This document shows positions 50,340-62,287 of a stretch of DNA of 64,000 nucleotides, piece after piece. The DNA comes from Diphasiastrum complanatum (Eukaryota; Streptophyta; Lycopodiopsida; Lycopodiales; Lycopodiaceae). Position 1 is the stretch's first letter. Each line of letters begins with the position of its first letter. Where the stretch lies: positions 73,721,880 to 73,785,879 of the forward strand of contig CM055097.1 of assembly GCA_029204225.1 (NCBI GenBank), read 5' to 3'. A model generated the notes under the pieces. That model made no database searches. It saw only the letters and a program-made list of their open reading frames with translations, and was not told the DNA's origin. The position numbers and the translations under genes were made by a program.

Positions 50340-50575
50340 CCATTGCCTAGCCCATATGACCTTGACTGAGCGGAGGTGATGCTACCCACTGCCTTGAAAG
50401 AGCTGCGATATTTCCTAGGGAGAGTGGGCTATTATAGGAAGTTTTTGAGTAACAACTCTTCCCTCATCTCTCCATTAGTGAGACTCTTGAAAAAGAGCGA
50501 ACCTTTTACTTGGACTGAAGAGGATTAGAAAGCCTTCGAACGATTGATTGGCTTGGTCTCTATATATGATCGATC
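50340..50575 (+). mobile_element. Ty3/gypsy RT thumb fragment
   Basis: Reads LKELRYFLGRVGYYRKFLSN, then SPLVRLLKKSEPFTWTEED, the RT/RNase H connection of gypsy elements. Similar to 53960-54090 but clearly a separate copy. Confidence 0.75.
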
Positions 50576-51159
50576 AGTCTCAAGAATTTATGCTAGCTTG
50601 AATCGTAATCGGGATATTGACTGACTCCTTCGCCATTTTCTTCGCATCGATAACTTGTTTAGGGGTCATTTTATATCTCATCATTGGTGCATCTGCCGGG
50701 AGGAGCATGAGTTCCTTTTGATTTCTGGTTCTATTGTATTTGGAGGTACAGTGAGGTGTCAAGTGAATGATCAGTTCCCAGATCCTATTGTTGGATGTTT
50801 GAAGAAGATTCACTCAGTTCATACTTAAAGTCACTGATTGAGATACAGAAAACCCCTGGTCTTGGTGAGGGCATCACATATCGCACAAGAAGTTGTACTA
50901 TCCTTGAGAAATTAGGACAAACTTCTATATCCCTTCCCCTAGAACCAAAGTTGGCAGACATAAGTAGTACATTTAAAGACCCTGAAAATACCGGGTAGAA
51001 TTACCTTTGGAAGAACTTCCTGATTTATCAGCCAAGACTATTAGATTTTGGTCCTAATTCCAAGAAAGATTTTCCCGAAGGTAGTGAGAAGAATTTTAAT
51101 CCAAACCAAATGGCAAACCAAGTTGTAAGAGTGCTCACGCCATACTCATTGGTCCGAAT

Positions 51160-51864
51160 GTGACCAAACCTGAATCGTTAACCCAAGCTATGTCTTTTTA
51201 TTGGATTACCTCTCAGGAAGTTCTCAAGAAACATGTAAATGACTTTTACCGGTCCTATTGGATTAATAGGATAACAGATGGAGATCACCAAATGTTGTTA
51301 TTCAGTGGGACATTGTTTGGGAGAGCTAGTGATTGGTATTACCGTTTGGAACCATACTCCATACTAAGTATGGGTGTCTTTATTACTAAATTCCTAGGAG
51401 AATTTCAAGTACCGAAATCCATAGACCATCTGATCTATGCTCTTATGGGTTGTAGACAAGAAGAGTGGGAGACAGTGTCTCTAAACAATTGGAGGACTAA
51501 GGAACTGGTGAGACAATTTGGAACCAAGGCCCCTCCTAAAGACTGGATTATGTCACTTTACTTAAAAGGATTGAAGTACGCTATTCAAGTAGATGTGAGA
51601 AAATCAGCTCCAAAAACTATTGAAGAAGCAATCACTAGGGTGCTAGAAATTGAAAATTCTATGATATCAACCCAAGAGGTGGTGGCAATAGCCAATGCCT
51701 CAAGGTCCTATTCATGGGGTGGACAACAACTAGGCCCTGGAAGGACAAATGGTTATTCTCAAGCTGTACCTTATGCTGCTGCAACTCAACCAACTGTATC
51801 ACATTCTCCTTTTGTTATAAATGTAGAGTTGCCTCAGCTGTCTATTACCAATCAAAGAATTTGA
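51160..51864 (+). CDS. Ty3/gypsy Gag (retrotransposon gag domain)
   Basis: A 234-codon frame. MLLFSGTLFGRASDWYYRLE at residues 45-65 and FITKFLGEFQVPKSIDHLIY at about 75-95 match the gag core (L.G.A..W...L......S...F...F). The following helices (MGCRQEEWETVSLNNWRTKE, LVRQFGTKAPPKDWIMSLYL) are also gag-like. The tail is Q/P/S-rich. Gag forms the element particle (family knowledge). Confidence 0.75.
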   Translation: MTKPESLTQAMSFYWITSQEVLKKHVNDFYRSYWINRITDGDHQMLLFSGTLFGRASDWYYRLEPYSILSMGVFITKFLGEFQVPKSIDHLIYALMGCRQEEWETVSLNNWRTKELVRQFGTKAPPKDWIMSLYLKGLKYAIQVDVRKSAPKTIEEAITRVLEIENSMISTQEVVAIANASRSYSWGGQQLGPGRTNGYSQAVPYAAATQPTVSHSPFVINVELPQLSITNQRI

Positions 51865-52611
51865 TCCAAAGCACAAGTGTAGGTAAAGTTGTTGCTGCAG
51901 TACCTGACCAAAATGTGATGGGGGGATATGAATCATCTTTGTCAAATCCTTACGATATGATAAAGAATTACATGGATGTAATGTCCAAAAATATAAAGTC
52001 CCTAGCCCTTGATGTCAGTTTCCTCAAGAGGCAACAAAATTTGATCGGTGAGAGACGAATACTGATGACCGTTGCTACATGAAAGTCAAGGCTTCAAATG
52101 AACAAGCCAATCAACCTGGCCCTGAAAACCATAGAGTTGCTGGACCTTCGAAGGACTCTATTGAACCAATTCGAATTTTCCAGCATGGTGACTCCGATGA
52201 GGGACGACCTACATACCTAATTGACATTGTACCTGAAGAGGCACAACTTGAATGTTTAGTAATGACTAGAGCACAAAAGGCAGCTACTCTGAATAAAGGA
52301 AAGCATGTTTCCGATGATAGATTACCAGCTGTAGCTGATGAGCCCGTGATAGAGAACCAAGTTTTGAAAGATGTTATTAATGATCCGGCGAAGACCACTA
52401 AGAAGCGTCTGGATGTCCCGATTAGGTCTAAAAAAAGAGCTGGAGAAGGAGAGCAACATTAGAGTCTTATGAACCATTCAAGTTAGTGGACCAATCGCAT
52501 AAGACCAGAGTAGATATCAACTTACTCTAGTTGTTGCAAAAATCCCCAACAGTAAAGCGAGAGCTTAGGGAGGTGTCAAGAATTTGATGGCTTGATGGGC
52601 ATAAGCCTATT

Positions 52612-53070
52612 GTGGTTGAAGTAGATCAAGTATCAAGCAATGGATTAGAAAACGGTTATCCCAAAGTTGATGCTATTGTTGATGGGCTGTTGATTGCTGA
52701 TGGTGTAGTCGATGCTGGAGCTGTAGTAAATGTTATGAATGCTAACTTGTGTGAGAGATTGAATGTGGATTTAGTGGATGGTGGGAACTTGACCCTGAAG
52801 CTAGCTAACATCTCGAGGTTGAAAGCTGAAGGTATACTGAGTGGGTTGTCTATGAGTGTGGCTGGGAAGGTTGCCAAAGTAGACTTTTATGTTGTGCATA
52901 TGCAGCCCAATAGGAAAGCATATGCTATGCTATTAGGTCGACCATGGCTTAGGAAGACCGATTGTTTGGTTGATATTCCCAGTGGTCATTTGATTTTTGG
53001 CCGTGGGAAGAAAAGAGTAGTTGTGAATGCATATCCAAATTTGCCTGAGAGCGAAAGCGGAGATCCCTGA
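52612..53070 (+). CDS. Ty3/gypsy aspartic protease region
   Basis: Residues 25-45 read DGLLIADGVVDAGAVVNVMN, the active-site region of a retropepsin with DAGA. AYAMLLGRPWLRKTDCLVDI at about 102-122 is the conserved second half. Plant gypsy proteases of the LLGRPWL type process Gag-Pol (family knowledge). The frame continues toward the RT linker. Confidence 0.75.
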   Translation: MVEVDQVSSNGLENGYPKVDAIVDGLLIADGVVDAGAVVNVMNANLCERLNVDLVDGGNLTLKLANISRLKAEGILSGLSMSVAGKVAKVDFYVVHMQPNRKAYAMLLGRPWLRKTDCLVDIPSGHLIFGRGKKRVVVNAYPNLPESESGDP

Positions 53071-53339
53071 TACGTATTGGGAGGGTGAAGTTTCCGTGTC
53101 CAGTGATTCTGAAGAGTCTCCTTCCAAGGAAGCAGCATTGCTACTAATTGAACAGTACGAGGGTCGTGAACCTCTAGTATGTGTTAGAGATGTCGATGCG
53201 GATAAGGTCATGTGTGATGCTCATAATGAGGATAAAGTGTTGTTAGTCGGTGCTCACCTAGATAAGGAGCCCAAAAAGCTAATATCAAACTTCTTGGTAG
53301 GTGCAAAGGGTGTATTTGCATGGAATTATGATGACTTTA

Positions 53340-54090
53340 AAAGTATACCACCAGCCCTAGTAGTTCATCGAATCCCATTGAAACCTGATGTAAAGACTAT
53401 CAGGGAACGACAAAGGAGGTTAGCTCAACATCTCATGGCACCAGTGGCTGAGGAGATCCGGAAAATGAGGGATGTTGGCCTTATATTCCCTCACCAACAC
53501 TGAATGGTGCTCGGCGATTGTACCCAAAGTTAAGAAGAATGGGCAAATCAGAGATTGTGTGGACTTTAGATCCCTTAACAAGAGTATTGTAAAGGACTAC
53601 TACCCTTTACCCTTCATCAACCAACTGTTTGATCAATTTTCATGTCATGTCGTTTGGACTTTGTAATGCCCCGGGTACATAGTTTATGAATGAATCCTTT
53701 GAAAACTTGGTGTCTAAGCACATTAAGGTGTTTATGGATGACCTCTGTATAGCAACCAACAATATTGAGGACCACATCAGAGTACTCAAGAAATGTTTTG
53801 AAGTGTGCAGAGAAAAGTCTATAGCACTAAATCCTAGGAAATGTTTTTTTGTGGTTCCATACGGTATTCTCCTTGGACATGTTATAAGCAAGGATGGGAT
53901 AACTACCGATCCAGCTAAACTCCAGGGTGTTAGAGAGATGTCTGCCCCCATTAATGTAAAAGGTGTGAGATCCTTTTTAGGGAGTGTAGGGTATTATAGA
54001 AGATTCTTAAAAGATTATAGCAAGATCACTTTGCCTTTAGTAGAGCTCCTTGCAAAAGATAAACCCATCTTGTGGACTGAGGAGTGTTAG
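53340..54090 (+). mobile_element. Ty3/gypsy reverse transcriptase remains
   Basis: Blocks in order: HRIPLKPDVKTIRERQRRLA, WCSAIVPKVKKNGQIRDCVD, FRSLNKSIVKDYYPLPFI, then KVFMDDLCIATNN (the catalytic box with F-M-D-D), GILLGHVISKDGITTDPAKL and VRSFLGSVGYYRRFLKDYSK. All are standard for the gypsy RT palm, thumb and connection. Confidence 0.85.
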
Positions 54091-54595
54091 TATGTGTTTG
54101 ATCATCTGAAAGATGCCTTGACAAAAACACCAATTCTCAGACCACCCAATGGGACAAAGAATTTCATCTTATTGTTGCTGCTAGACCTTTGGCCCTAAAT
54201 TGTGCCTTGTTCTAGATTGAGGAACCAAAAATGTTACACCCCATAGCTTTTGCTAGTGTCAAGTTGAAGAGTGCTGAAACTAGATACAGTTATGGAGAAA
54301 GTGTGTGATAGCGGTACATTTTGCTGTGTCTAAGTTCAGACACTATCTTATCCATCAGAAAGTAGTCATTTTTGCTCCTACCACTACTATTAAACTCATG
54401 TTGGACAAACTTCACCCGCCAGATAGACTTGTCAAGTGGCTTGTTGTTCTAGAAGAATTTGATTATGAATTGAGAAACAAATCGCCCAAAGCCTAGAATT
54501 TGGTGGATTCTCTATCCAACTCTCCTGAGTCTTCCGGGAGAGCATTCCATATTTTCCAAACGGGAAAAGATAAGTCCAAAAAGTTTTCATGTATA

Positions 54596-54754
54596 GGTGC
54601 TTTAAGAATGGTTTCTAAGGCATTCTAACCACTTGGCCAGTGTGTCACATTTTTCGTTAGTGTAGGTGAAGGAGGTGGAAAAAGCAAAGGTGCCTTAAGA
54701 ATGGTTTCTAAGGCATTCTGGCCACTTGGCCAGTGTGTCACATTTTTTGCTAAG
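54596..54754. repeat. Tandem duplication with about 93-bp spacing
   Basis: GGTGCTTTAAGAATGGTTTC at 54596 recurs at 54689 as GGTGCCTTAAGAATGG. Both copies end in CCAGTGTGTCACATTTTT. It lies downstream of gypsy N. Confidence 0.85.
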
Positions 54755-55390
54755 GAGCGAAAAAGGGAGAAGGTGCCTAAAAAATTGTTTTAAGGTAAAA
54801 GAAAGAAAGAAAAAATGTGAAGGTTCGAAAATATGAAGTTGGCCATTACTTGAATGATTTTGTTTTAAGGATGAGCGTAAAAAATCTTACAAAATCCACC
54901 CATAGGACAAGGGTATGAAAGTACAAGTTTTATGTGGTGGCCTAGTCGTTATAGATTTCCACAAAATCGATGAATTACGTAGTATAAAAGGTTTGATCGT
55001 TTCCCAAGAGAGAGAATAATCTCATCTTTTGCATGGTAACTATGTGTATGATGGTAAATGGACTAGAATATATAAAATTCACAATGAATACTATAGCAAC
55101 ATAACTGGTTATCCAAAGATATTTTGGTAAATTGGCATTTAGGAACACCAATGGTGAAACGATCTGGTCAAGGTCTGCAATTGTAAAGATTACTTTATCT
55201 TTCAGGCTCTTCAGACATCAGGTAAACAGTCGGAACAAACAGCAACTAGCAAATAGATTCATCAAGCAGAATCACATTGGCTAAAGATTCTTCTTAATCA
55301 AACACAAAGTATTAGGTCTTATTGCAGGAAGCAAACAAAACAAAACATCAAACAATCTCTGAACACATAGCTCATTCAGAATTGAAGGAA
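54755..55390. other. No gene recognised; possible LTR DNA
   Basis: Includes AGTATAAAAGG near 54980 (TATA-like, plus strand). Could hold LTR sequence of a neighbouring element, but no paired repeat was found. Confidence 0.35.
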
Positions 55391-56737
55391 GTTCTGCTAA
55401 AAGGCATTAGACTGCTCCTGCATTTCTTCCAATACTTCGAGCGTAGCATCCTGCCTTCCTTTTGCTTCTTCAAGCTCTATGTCCTTCCTTTCTGCTTGGG
55501 CCACTTCAAGTTCTTTGTTTTTATAGAACAGCTGAGCCTTTGTTTCGTTCAGCTCTGTATCCCTCTGGATTAGGTCTGCTTGGACTCTTTTATACTTTGA
55601 TCCAAGCTTCCTGGATACCTTCTCCAAGCTGGCAAGATGTTGAATAGCTGCCCGCATATTCGACAGTAGTGTTCCAAAAATCTTTTGATATAATTCGACA
55701 TCGAGAATTGGTACCTCAACGTCACTTTCACTGCCCTGTTGTTCTTCCTGTGGCATTTTCTAGTGTATTTCTGTAGGTTTGTGATCACAAACTAAGAATG
55801 CTTTGTGGGTAAAAACATATGGTTTGTTCAGCTCCCTCTCAAAGCAGGGTAGCCTTGTGATTTCCAGATTAGCTCTCTATTTCTCAAACATTACCTTGTC
55901 TAAAGGCTTAGTGAAGATGTCGGCCACCATCTACTTGGTTGGAACAAAAGTTTACAACTCATAACTCTCAATAGATCCCTAATCAAATGTTATTTGATGG
56001 CAATGTGTTTCATTTTTGAGTGAAACACGGGATCCTTTGTCATATGTATTGCGGATGTATTGTCCATGTGTAGGATCAGTGGCTCATTGGTGCTCACCCA
56101 ATTCGTCAAGAAATTGTTTGAGCCAGGTAGGCTCATTGGCCATCATGGCTGCTACGACGTACTCCGCTTCGCAAGATGACTATGCAATAATGGTTTGTTT
56201 CTTAATGACCCAAAGAATAGCTGCATTTGATGTGATTGTGCATCCCCCTGAGATGCTTTTACAGTATTTTTTAGTGATGCCCAACTTGCATCACTGTAGG
56301 ACTTCAGTTTGAATCTTGCATCATGAGAGTAGCGCAACCCATAATCCATCGTCTATTGAAGGTATTGTAGGATCCTTTTGGTGATCTTTAAGTGCATAGG
56401 GCATGGATTGATGTAAAATTGGCTCATTAAGAACACTGCATAGGCAATGATAGGGTGTGTATTGTCTGCCAAGTACATCAATGATCCGATCAACCTCCTA
56501 TAGGGGGTTTATAGCATAGCTTTCTGCTCTTTTGCATTTTGCGTGAGTCTTGCTTTGTCAGAACTGTTTTTGACACTATTGGAGTGTTAGCCCCTTTGTA
56601 GTCTGACATTTGAAAATCATCAAGGATTCTCTGGATGTACCTCGACTAGTGAAGATACAACTTCTCTTCGTCAAGATCTTTGTCAATCGACAATCCTAGG
56701 TAGCATCTTGCTTCATACTAGGTCTAATATTTCAAAG
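55391..56737 (-). mobile_element. Ty1/copia element J, 3' part of pol plus an extra ORF
   Basis: On the minus strand the RT end (ARCYLGLSIDKDLDEEKLYL, RYIQRILDDFQMSDYKGANT) lies near 56590-56720. RNase H (FKLKSYSDASWASLKN, ADIFTKPLDKVMFEK) runs from about 56350 to 55770. The pol tail then continues to a stop just before a 119-residue coiled-coil ORF. It is broken and has no recognised LTR. The right edge at 56737 abuts CAAAG/TGTTG, which may be an LTR start. Confidence 0.8.
55397..55756 (-). CDS. 119-residue coiled-coil ORF downstream of copia pol
   Basis: Starts MPQEEQQGSESDVEVPILDV only a few bases after the end of the J pol reading frame. Residues 25-115 are rich in E, K, Q and L with heptad-like spacing (LEKVSRKLGSKYKRVQADLI, LFYKNKELEVAQAERKDIEL), predicting a coiled coil. 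No cysteine knuckle, signal peptide or membrane span. Its place, between pol and the expected 3' LTR, is where Sirevirus-like copia elements may carry an env-like ORF (family knowledge). This protein is not env-like in composition. It might instead come from an unrelated gene or Gag. Confidence 0.5.
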   Translation of the reverse strand: MPQEEQQGSESDVEVPILDVELYQKIFGTLLSNMRAAIQHLASLEKVSRKLGSKYKRVQADLIQRDTELNETKAQLFYKNKELEVAQAERKDIELEEAKGRQDATLEVLEEMQEQSNAF

Positions 56738-57640
56738 TGTTGTCATGTACTTTAGTACATCCATGCTTATACATGCATTATAATATCCAATGTAAGCTTT
56801 GTAGGCCCAAAAGGAGCTATTAGCCTTAAAAACAAGGTGGTTCCCTCTATAGGTCCTTCAAAGTAATTAATAAGGATAATAGGCCATAAGGGCCCAATGT
56901 AGGCTAAATAATGCTTAACAAGGGCTAACTATCCTTCAAGATAGTTGAGTTTAGTTAACTAAGAGCATTGTGTATAACTAGACAAGAGACATCAATTTTT
57001 GAATCTTTTGGCTCATTTGCAAGTGAGAGCTTCTAGCTTCCTTGTGAATGTGAGCCGTAGGGATCTTCATTGCTAGGTCTCATATGCCTTACCTACATGA
57101 ATCCATGTCATTTTCATTGCTATGTACTCTTTCTTTCATTTCTATTGAGATTCTATGGAGATCTTTCTATGAATATGCTATCTTGAATGCTTTGTACTTT
57201 CTTTGCTCTTAGCTTTACTTCTATTGTAATTGTTGGAATTTAATCTAACTCCTACTCATTCCAACAGCCCTTCTTCCTTCTCTGATTTTTACTCTCTCAA
57301 ATGCAACCTACTAAAAATGAACTATTTTTAACAATCTGCATATTTGAACTAATTGTCGCTACAGTCTGCATTTTTACTCACGTTTGGCCATAGGCCCCGA
57401 CACCCGACATTGTCACTAATTTTTACCTTCTTGAGCAACTAAGTGTTTAGCGACACTTATCTAAGTTGTTTTTGGGCCATTTTGGCACTTCCAGAAAAGC
57501 GACACTTTTTGCGAAAAATGCAAAAAATGCGACGCTACATTTTTACATGCAGTTTTTAACAGGCGACAATTAGGGCAAAAAGCGACACTGAATTTTTACA
57601 TGCAATTTTTGACACTAAATTTTTACATGCATTTTTTGAA
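56738..57640. repeat. LTR-like DNA with repeated GCGACACTG motifs
   Basis: TGTTGTCATG at 56738 follows CAAAG, and TGTTGGAATTTAATC at 57232 resembles D-type LTR starts. At 57360-57620 the motifs GCGACACT and TTTTTACATGC alternate several times, as in the LTR ending at 16697. No paired copy or target duplication was established. Confidence 0.35.
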
Positions 57641-58307
57641 TAATGTGACTTGGATCCCAGTCTCTTTTCTAGAACTTTCAATTTAAGCCAATCTATGTCA
57701 AATTCTACAAAAGATTTGCATAGATGCTCTATATGCACTAGAAACTCTCAAAGGTTTCACTTGGAGGACAATTCCAAGGATGTTTTCTAGCAAATTGATG
57801 TTTCTAAACTTGACCCTATCACTCTTGAACAAATCTAGAGTGATGGTACAATGGATTTCAACCTCACACCTTGCATATCACTCCTTAATCTATGATTTTT
57901 AGCAAAATCTCTCTCAACTTTAACATGCACTCAAAAAATCAGAGACAATCAATTAATGCACCTAATTCAAGCTTCAAATTTAATTTATTGGATGATCTAA
58001 TCCAAGAACTAATCAAGGGATTAGATTCTCTATAGAAAATGCTTGATTTTGCACCAAAAATCACTCAAATTGGGTATGTGAGTCAAATTCTACAAATTTT
58101 TTAAGTCTATCAGTCAAAATCGGAGATGTAGGGCCTCACACGTGTAAAAAGAGTTCCTACATCCCACAACAAGATCTGGACCAAAAATTTTGAGGATAGC
58201 TTTCAAATCCAACTCGCTACACAAAATTTGACTAGTTTCCAAAAAACTCCTAATTTTGGCTTTGATTTGGATTCACGCTATCAATTTCAACAAAACCTCT
58301 TGTACTA
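57641..58307 (-). mobile_element. Leader of copia family C
   Basis: Noncoding on both strands. It lies downstream of the C primer-binding site on the minus strand. CACACGTGT is at 58137-58145. The leader of copia B has a similar length and motif. Confidence 0.5.
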
Positions 58308-58320
58308 GGCTCTGATACCA
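58308..58320 (-). other. Primer-binding site of copia C
   Basis: GGCTCTGATACCA on plus equals TGGTATCAGAGCC on minus, directly adjoining the LTR terminus. Confidence 0.85.
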
Positions 58321-59152
58321 TGTGAAAAAAGTGCAAAAGGACCAAGAGTGGGTCCTAATCTGATCCTCAAGAGGGATTGGTTGTCAGATTACTTGATCTA
58401 TCAATCTACTCGAGATTAAGATCAATCTAGATCAATTCTAGACACAAAATCCTAACAAAAACAATCATTAATTGAAGGTAGGTGTACTTTCTAGTTTCAC
58501 ACGTGTGAAACATTGTCTGAGTATGGAATGCAACCTAAAAATCAAGTACACATTGATAGAACCTCAAAACAATCAAAACAAATGTAGACAAATGGAGAGA
58601 ATCACTCAAAATTGCTTCCAAAACTAAGATTGTTGTCTCACACTGATTATGGCCAAATGTGGCTCTATATATACAATAAGTGGGAGCTCGTGGTACTGAT
58701 CACCCCTCTGATCCCACATGTGTGAAGGTGATTTGTCATATGATGATTCATCATGCGAAACTGACACTTGGACAAAACCTTCTATTTTGAGCACTTTTGG
58801 TTCATTTTCCTTCTATATGGAGATCTACTTGGAAATCTTTTAGAAGTCAAAATTTGCCTACTTTAGCTTATTCCACATGTGTGAACTGTCCTCTACACAT
58901 GGAATATGGCACCTAACCAAAGGATGTGGCTCATGCAATCAATAGATTGATGCCATGTGTCTTATATCTAGAAAACTAGTTTTTGGCCATTTTAGCCACT
59001 AGAACTTGAATTAAATCATATGTACAACATATATGATTATGGTACATGACAAGTACACTATTTTCACATGTGAGAACAGGCTCCACAGATGTGTAATCAT
59101 CCTATATACATGATTTTTGGCCTCTACCAAGCTTATTTTTGCATTTTTCACA
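58321..59152 (-). repeat. 5' LTR of copia family C
   Basis: 832 bp with inverted termini (TGTGAAAAAAGTGC / GCATTTTTCACA). A TATATATAC box lies near 58660. An 18-bp perfect palindrome GTTTCACACGTGTGAAAC is at 58494-58511, with several CACATGTG variants further on. The next bases are ATCAA. Confidence 0.85.
58494..58511. promoter_or_regulatory. 18-bp perfect palindrome with G-box core
   Basis: GTTTCACACGTGTGAAAC in LTR C, the longest perfect version of the recurrent copia LTR palindrome in this window. Transcription-factor binding is inference. Confidence 0.5.
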
Positions 59153-59157
59153 ATCAA

Positions 59158-61515
59158 GTCATTGTAAGTGTCATAAGTCATCAAGTTATCAGACAGAGAT
59201 AAAACGACCAGAATGGGTCTTATAGTAGCTGACTCCTTAGAGTTAATGATTATAGTGAGAGAGAAAGATATTCAGAACCTTAGCAATTGTTTTGAGTCTG
59301 TAAGTAGGATCATGCACTTATCAACGCAATTGTATTGTGATCTGATCATTGTGTTTACAGCTTTATTATACAAATTCACTATTGTTCTACATCCTTTTGC
59401 ATTCTTGTTGAATGATAATTGCCACTCCTCTTACACAAACACTATTATCAAAGAATTGTATGGCTATCTCCGACGTATAAATTGATTCTACATTCTCTTC
59501 ATACCAGGTTATCAATATTAGAGGATTGCATGGCTATCTCAAATGCCTAATCGTTTTTCGACAATCTCTCTTCTACCGTAGTCTAAGACTCCTACACTGA
59601 TAATTTGATTCAATGCAAAAGAACAGCCCATAAAATCCATTCTCTAAGTAATCCACGATTCTGTTATCAAGAATTCTTTGTTTCATCAGTTGACATCAAT
59701 CCAAACATCAACCGATGTGAGATCAGAACTGATAATCACATCTCACACAATAGTATCTGTCCCCACAAAGTGGTATCAAGGCCATAGATTTATTGGATTA
59801 CTAGAGTCTAGGACTTATAATAGAACTTAAGACATTTTTTTTATTCTATAGAGTTGATTCATTTAGCTTGTGTTTTATCTCTACTACTCGACTACAATGG
59901 AAGGTTCAATCTCAGAGATCTACTTGATCAACAAACTCAACAGAGATGACTTCCACATGTGGAAGTTTAAGATGAGGATGATCTTGATCGAGAAGGAGCT
60001 TTGGGGATAGGTAAATAGTTCGATAGCCAAACCGACAGAACCCGAACAACTTCCAACTTGGGAAGCAAAGGATGGCAAGGTTCTTGCCATTGTATCTTTG
60101 AACCTTAAAGATACTCAAATCGCTCATGTATCCAACTGTACGACCTCCAAAGAAGCGTGGGATACACTTACAAGCATCTACGAGACCTTAGATGTTTCCA
60201 CTTGTCTCTTCTTGAGGAAGAAGGTACTGACACTCAAAATGAGTGAAGGCACCTCAATCAACGACCACCTGAATGAGTTCAAATAGTTGCTAAACCAACT
60301 GGCTACAATACGATTGCCTATCTTAGAATAAGACTCTACCATGTCTCTTCTTGACAATCTTCCATCCTCCTATGACAATCTAGTATTGCTTCTTAGCAAT
60401 ACTCTTGCGCTGTCTCTCCAAAAATTGACAACAAGTCTGTTGTAGGAAGAAGTTAGGAGGAAAAGCTTGTCTACGACAATGAGTACCAAATCCATGGCAC
60501 TCTACTCAAACAAGTAGCAGTCCAAAAAGAAGAAAGGCTTCAAGGATAAAAAGACAAAGGTAGAACAGCCATCAGCATCGCAACCACAATAGTAGCACAT
60601 TCAATCATCGTCCAAGACTAAGCTATTATGTAGATACTGCAAAAAAACCAACCATGATATCAAAGACGTCGTATCCTCAAGCACAATGAAGCGAGATGTA
60701 GCAGCAACAAGAAGGCAACTCTGACACAGTCAGAGGTTTGCAAGATGATGATAAAGCACTGATGCTACAAGATCAACCCAGTAGAGATGCCCATCAATGG
60801 TATCTCGATTCAGGTGCCTCTCAGCATATGACGTCATGGAAAGACCTCTTCTCTACACTCACAACTACAGAATCAAAGTACATCTTCTTTGGTATCTCTA
60901 GTTCACATCAAGTCAAAGGCCAAGGCACTATTCGACTACAATTCTCTGATGGCATCACTAGGCAGCTTAATGGTGTACTTTATGTACTCAAGTTAACCAA
61001 GAACCTATTGTCTATTAGCAAGATCACAGATCAGGGCTATAGAGCTTTGTTCACTGCCAATTGATGTACTATTTTAGATGAAAATTCAAAAGAAATCCTC
61101 TCTACTTACAGAGAAGGAAATTTGTATATACCGAGTCACGATTTTTCACTTTCTGTGAGCTGTTCAAATGCTAATTTATGACATCAAAGATTAGGTCATC
61201 TAAACATGTGTTCAATCTTGTATATGCATCATAACAAAATAGTCAAGGACATGAATATAAACGCTGTAACTACAGCTAATCAGTCAGTCTGTGAAAGTTG
61301 CTTACTAGGAAAACAACCTAGAACTAGATTTCCAAGAGGACAAGACAAAAGGGTGAAGTCAATTTTATCACTGATACACAGTGACTTATGTGGTCCTATG
61401 AGCATACCTTCATTAGGACAAGCTCTATATTTTATTACATTCATTGATGACTACTCTCGATTTACCAGAGTCATGTTCATAAAGAACAAGTCAGAAGCGT
61501 TCAATTGCTTCAAAG
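59158..61515 (+). mobile_element. Ty1/copia element I, 5' part
   Basis: LTR-like sequence (left end not fixed) up to about 59767. Primer-binding site variant TGGTATCAAGGCC at 59771-59783. Gag from 59897 (INKLNRDDFHMWKFKMRMIL, CTTSKEAWDTLTSIYETLDV, DNLPSSYDNLVLLL) with a CRYCKKTNHDI knuckle. Protease 60738-61064 (WYLDSGASQHMTSWKDLFST, LYVLKLTKNLLSISKI). Integrase zinc finger and core start (CESCLLGKQPRTRFPRGQDK, SDLCGPM, FITFIDDYSRF). Integrase is interrupted at 61516 by element H. Broken, several breaks. Confidence 0.85.
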
Positions 61516-62287
61516 TGTCAAAAATGGTGAAATCCTGCAACTTTGCCGCAACGCAAAAGTCAACAAGCCTTGACTCGAAGGTCGAACGATTCACGAAAGT
61601 CAGCGTGCTTCTAGGACAAACAAAAGACGAACGATTCGCGAAGCATTAAATTGCAAACATGCCTCCAAGACTGCAAGAACTGCAAAGCGACGCAAAACAA
61701 AAAGACATGAAAGAAACAAAAGAGACGAAAGAAAACAAAAGAAATGAAGGAGAATCTTTCGCGCTGCCAGCTGGCAGCTCAACGGGCTTGGAGTCTTAGA
61801 CTTCACGCCCAATTGAACGGGTAGCAATGACGGAGAGTAACTGATTAGTTGATTAGCATTAACTACCCTTGTAATTCTCTATTTAGCTATCTTGTAAACT
61901 CCACACAATGGAGAGAGTAAATATATTTTCTAGGATCAAAACACACAGAGAATGTGTGCGAGTAGAGCAGATAAGAAAAAACTAGAAACAAACAAAAAAA
62001 AAAAAGTTGTGCATAAAAGTCTGCCAATGAGCAGAATACAAAAAAAAAGAGTAGAGCGTCAAGCCACCAACGAGCAAGACACTGACAATCTCGCTCTAAA
62101 AATCAAACTGATAATTGATTGCTCTATTTTCGTGCATCTCCTTGTCTTACGTTGTCTTGATTGCTAAAATGGAATCTGTTATGTGATGCGTAGTCGCGTG
62201 TATAGGTTCTTGTGAAGCTTCCGCACAAAAGAAAATTCAAAAGAAACAAAATCATTCGCGACAACAAAACAAATCAGTTTTGTGACA
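61516..62287 (+). repeat. 5' LTR of element H
   Basis: 772 bp. Both ends are fixed by the integrase junction on the left and the primer-binding site on the right. Confidence 0.8.

Larger units (their letters stand above)
50795..54540 (+). mobile_element. Ty3/gypsy element N: gag-protease-RT-RNase H
   Basis: Plus-strand order: gag N-terminus (50795-50998), gag core (51160-51864), gag tail (52079-52462), protease (52612-53070), RT (53340-54090) and RNase H (54090-54540, GESVCD and RLVKWLVVLEEFDYELRNKS). No integrase or LTR is recognised inside the window, so the lineage (chromovirus or Tat/Athila side) is not fixed. Broken, with several breaks, though long frames remain. Confidence 0.85.
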
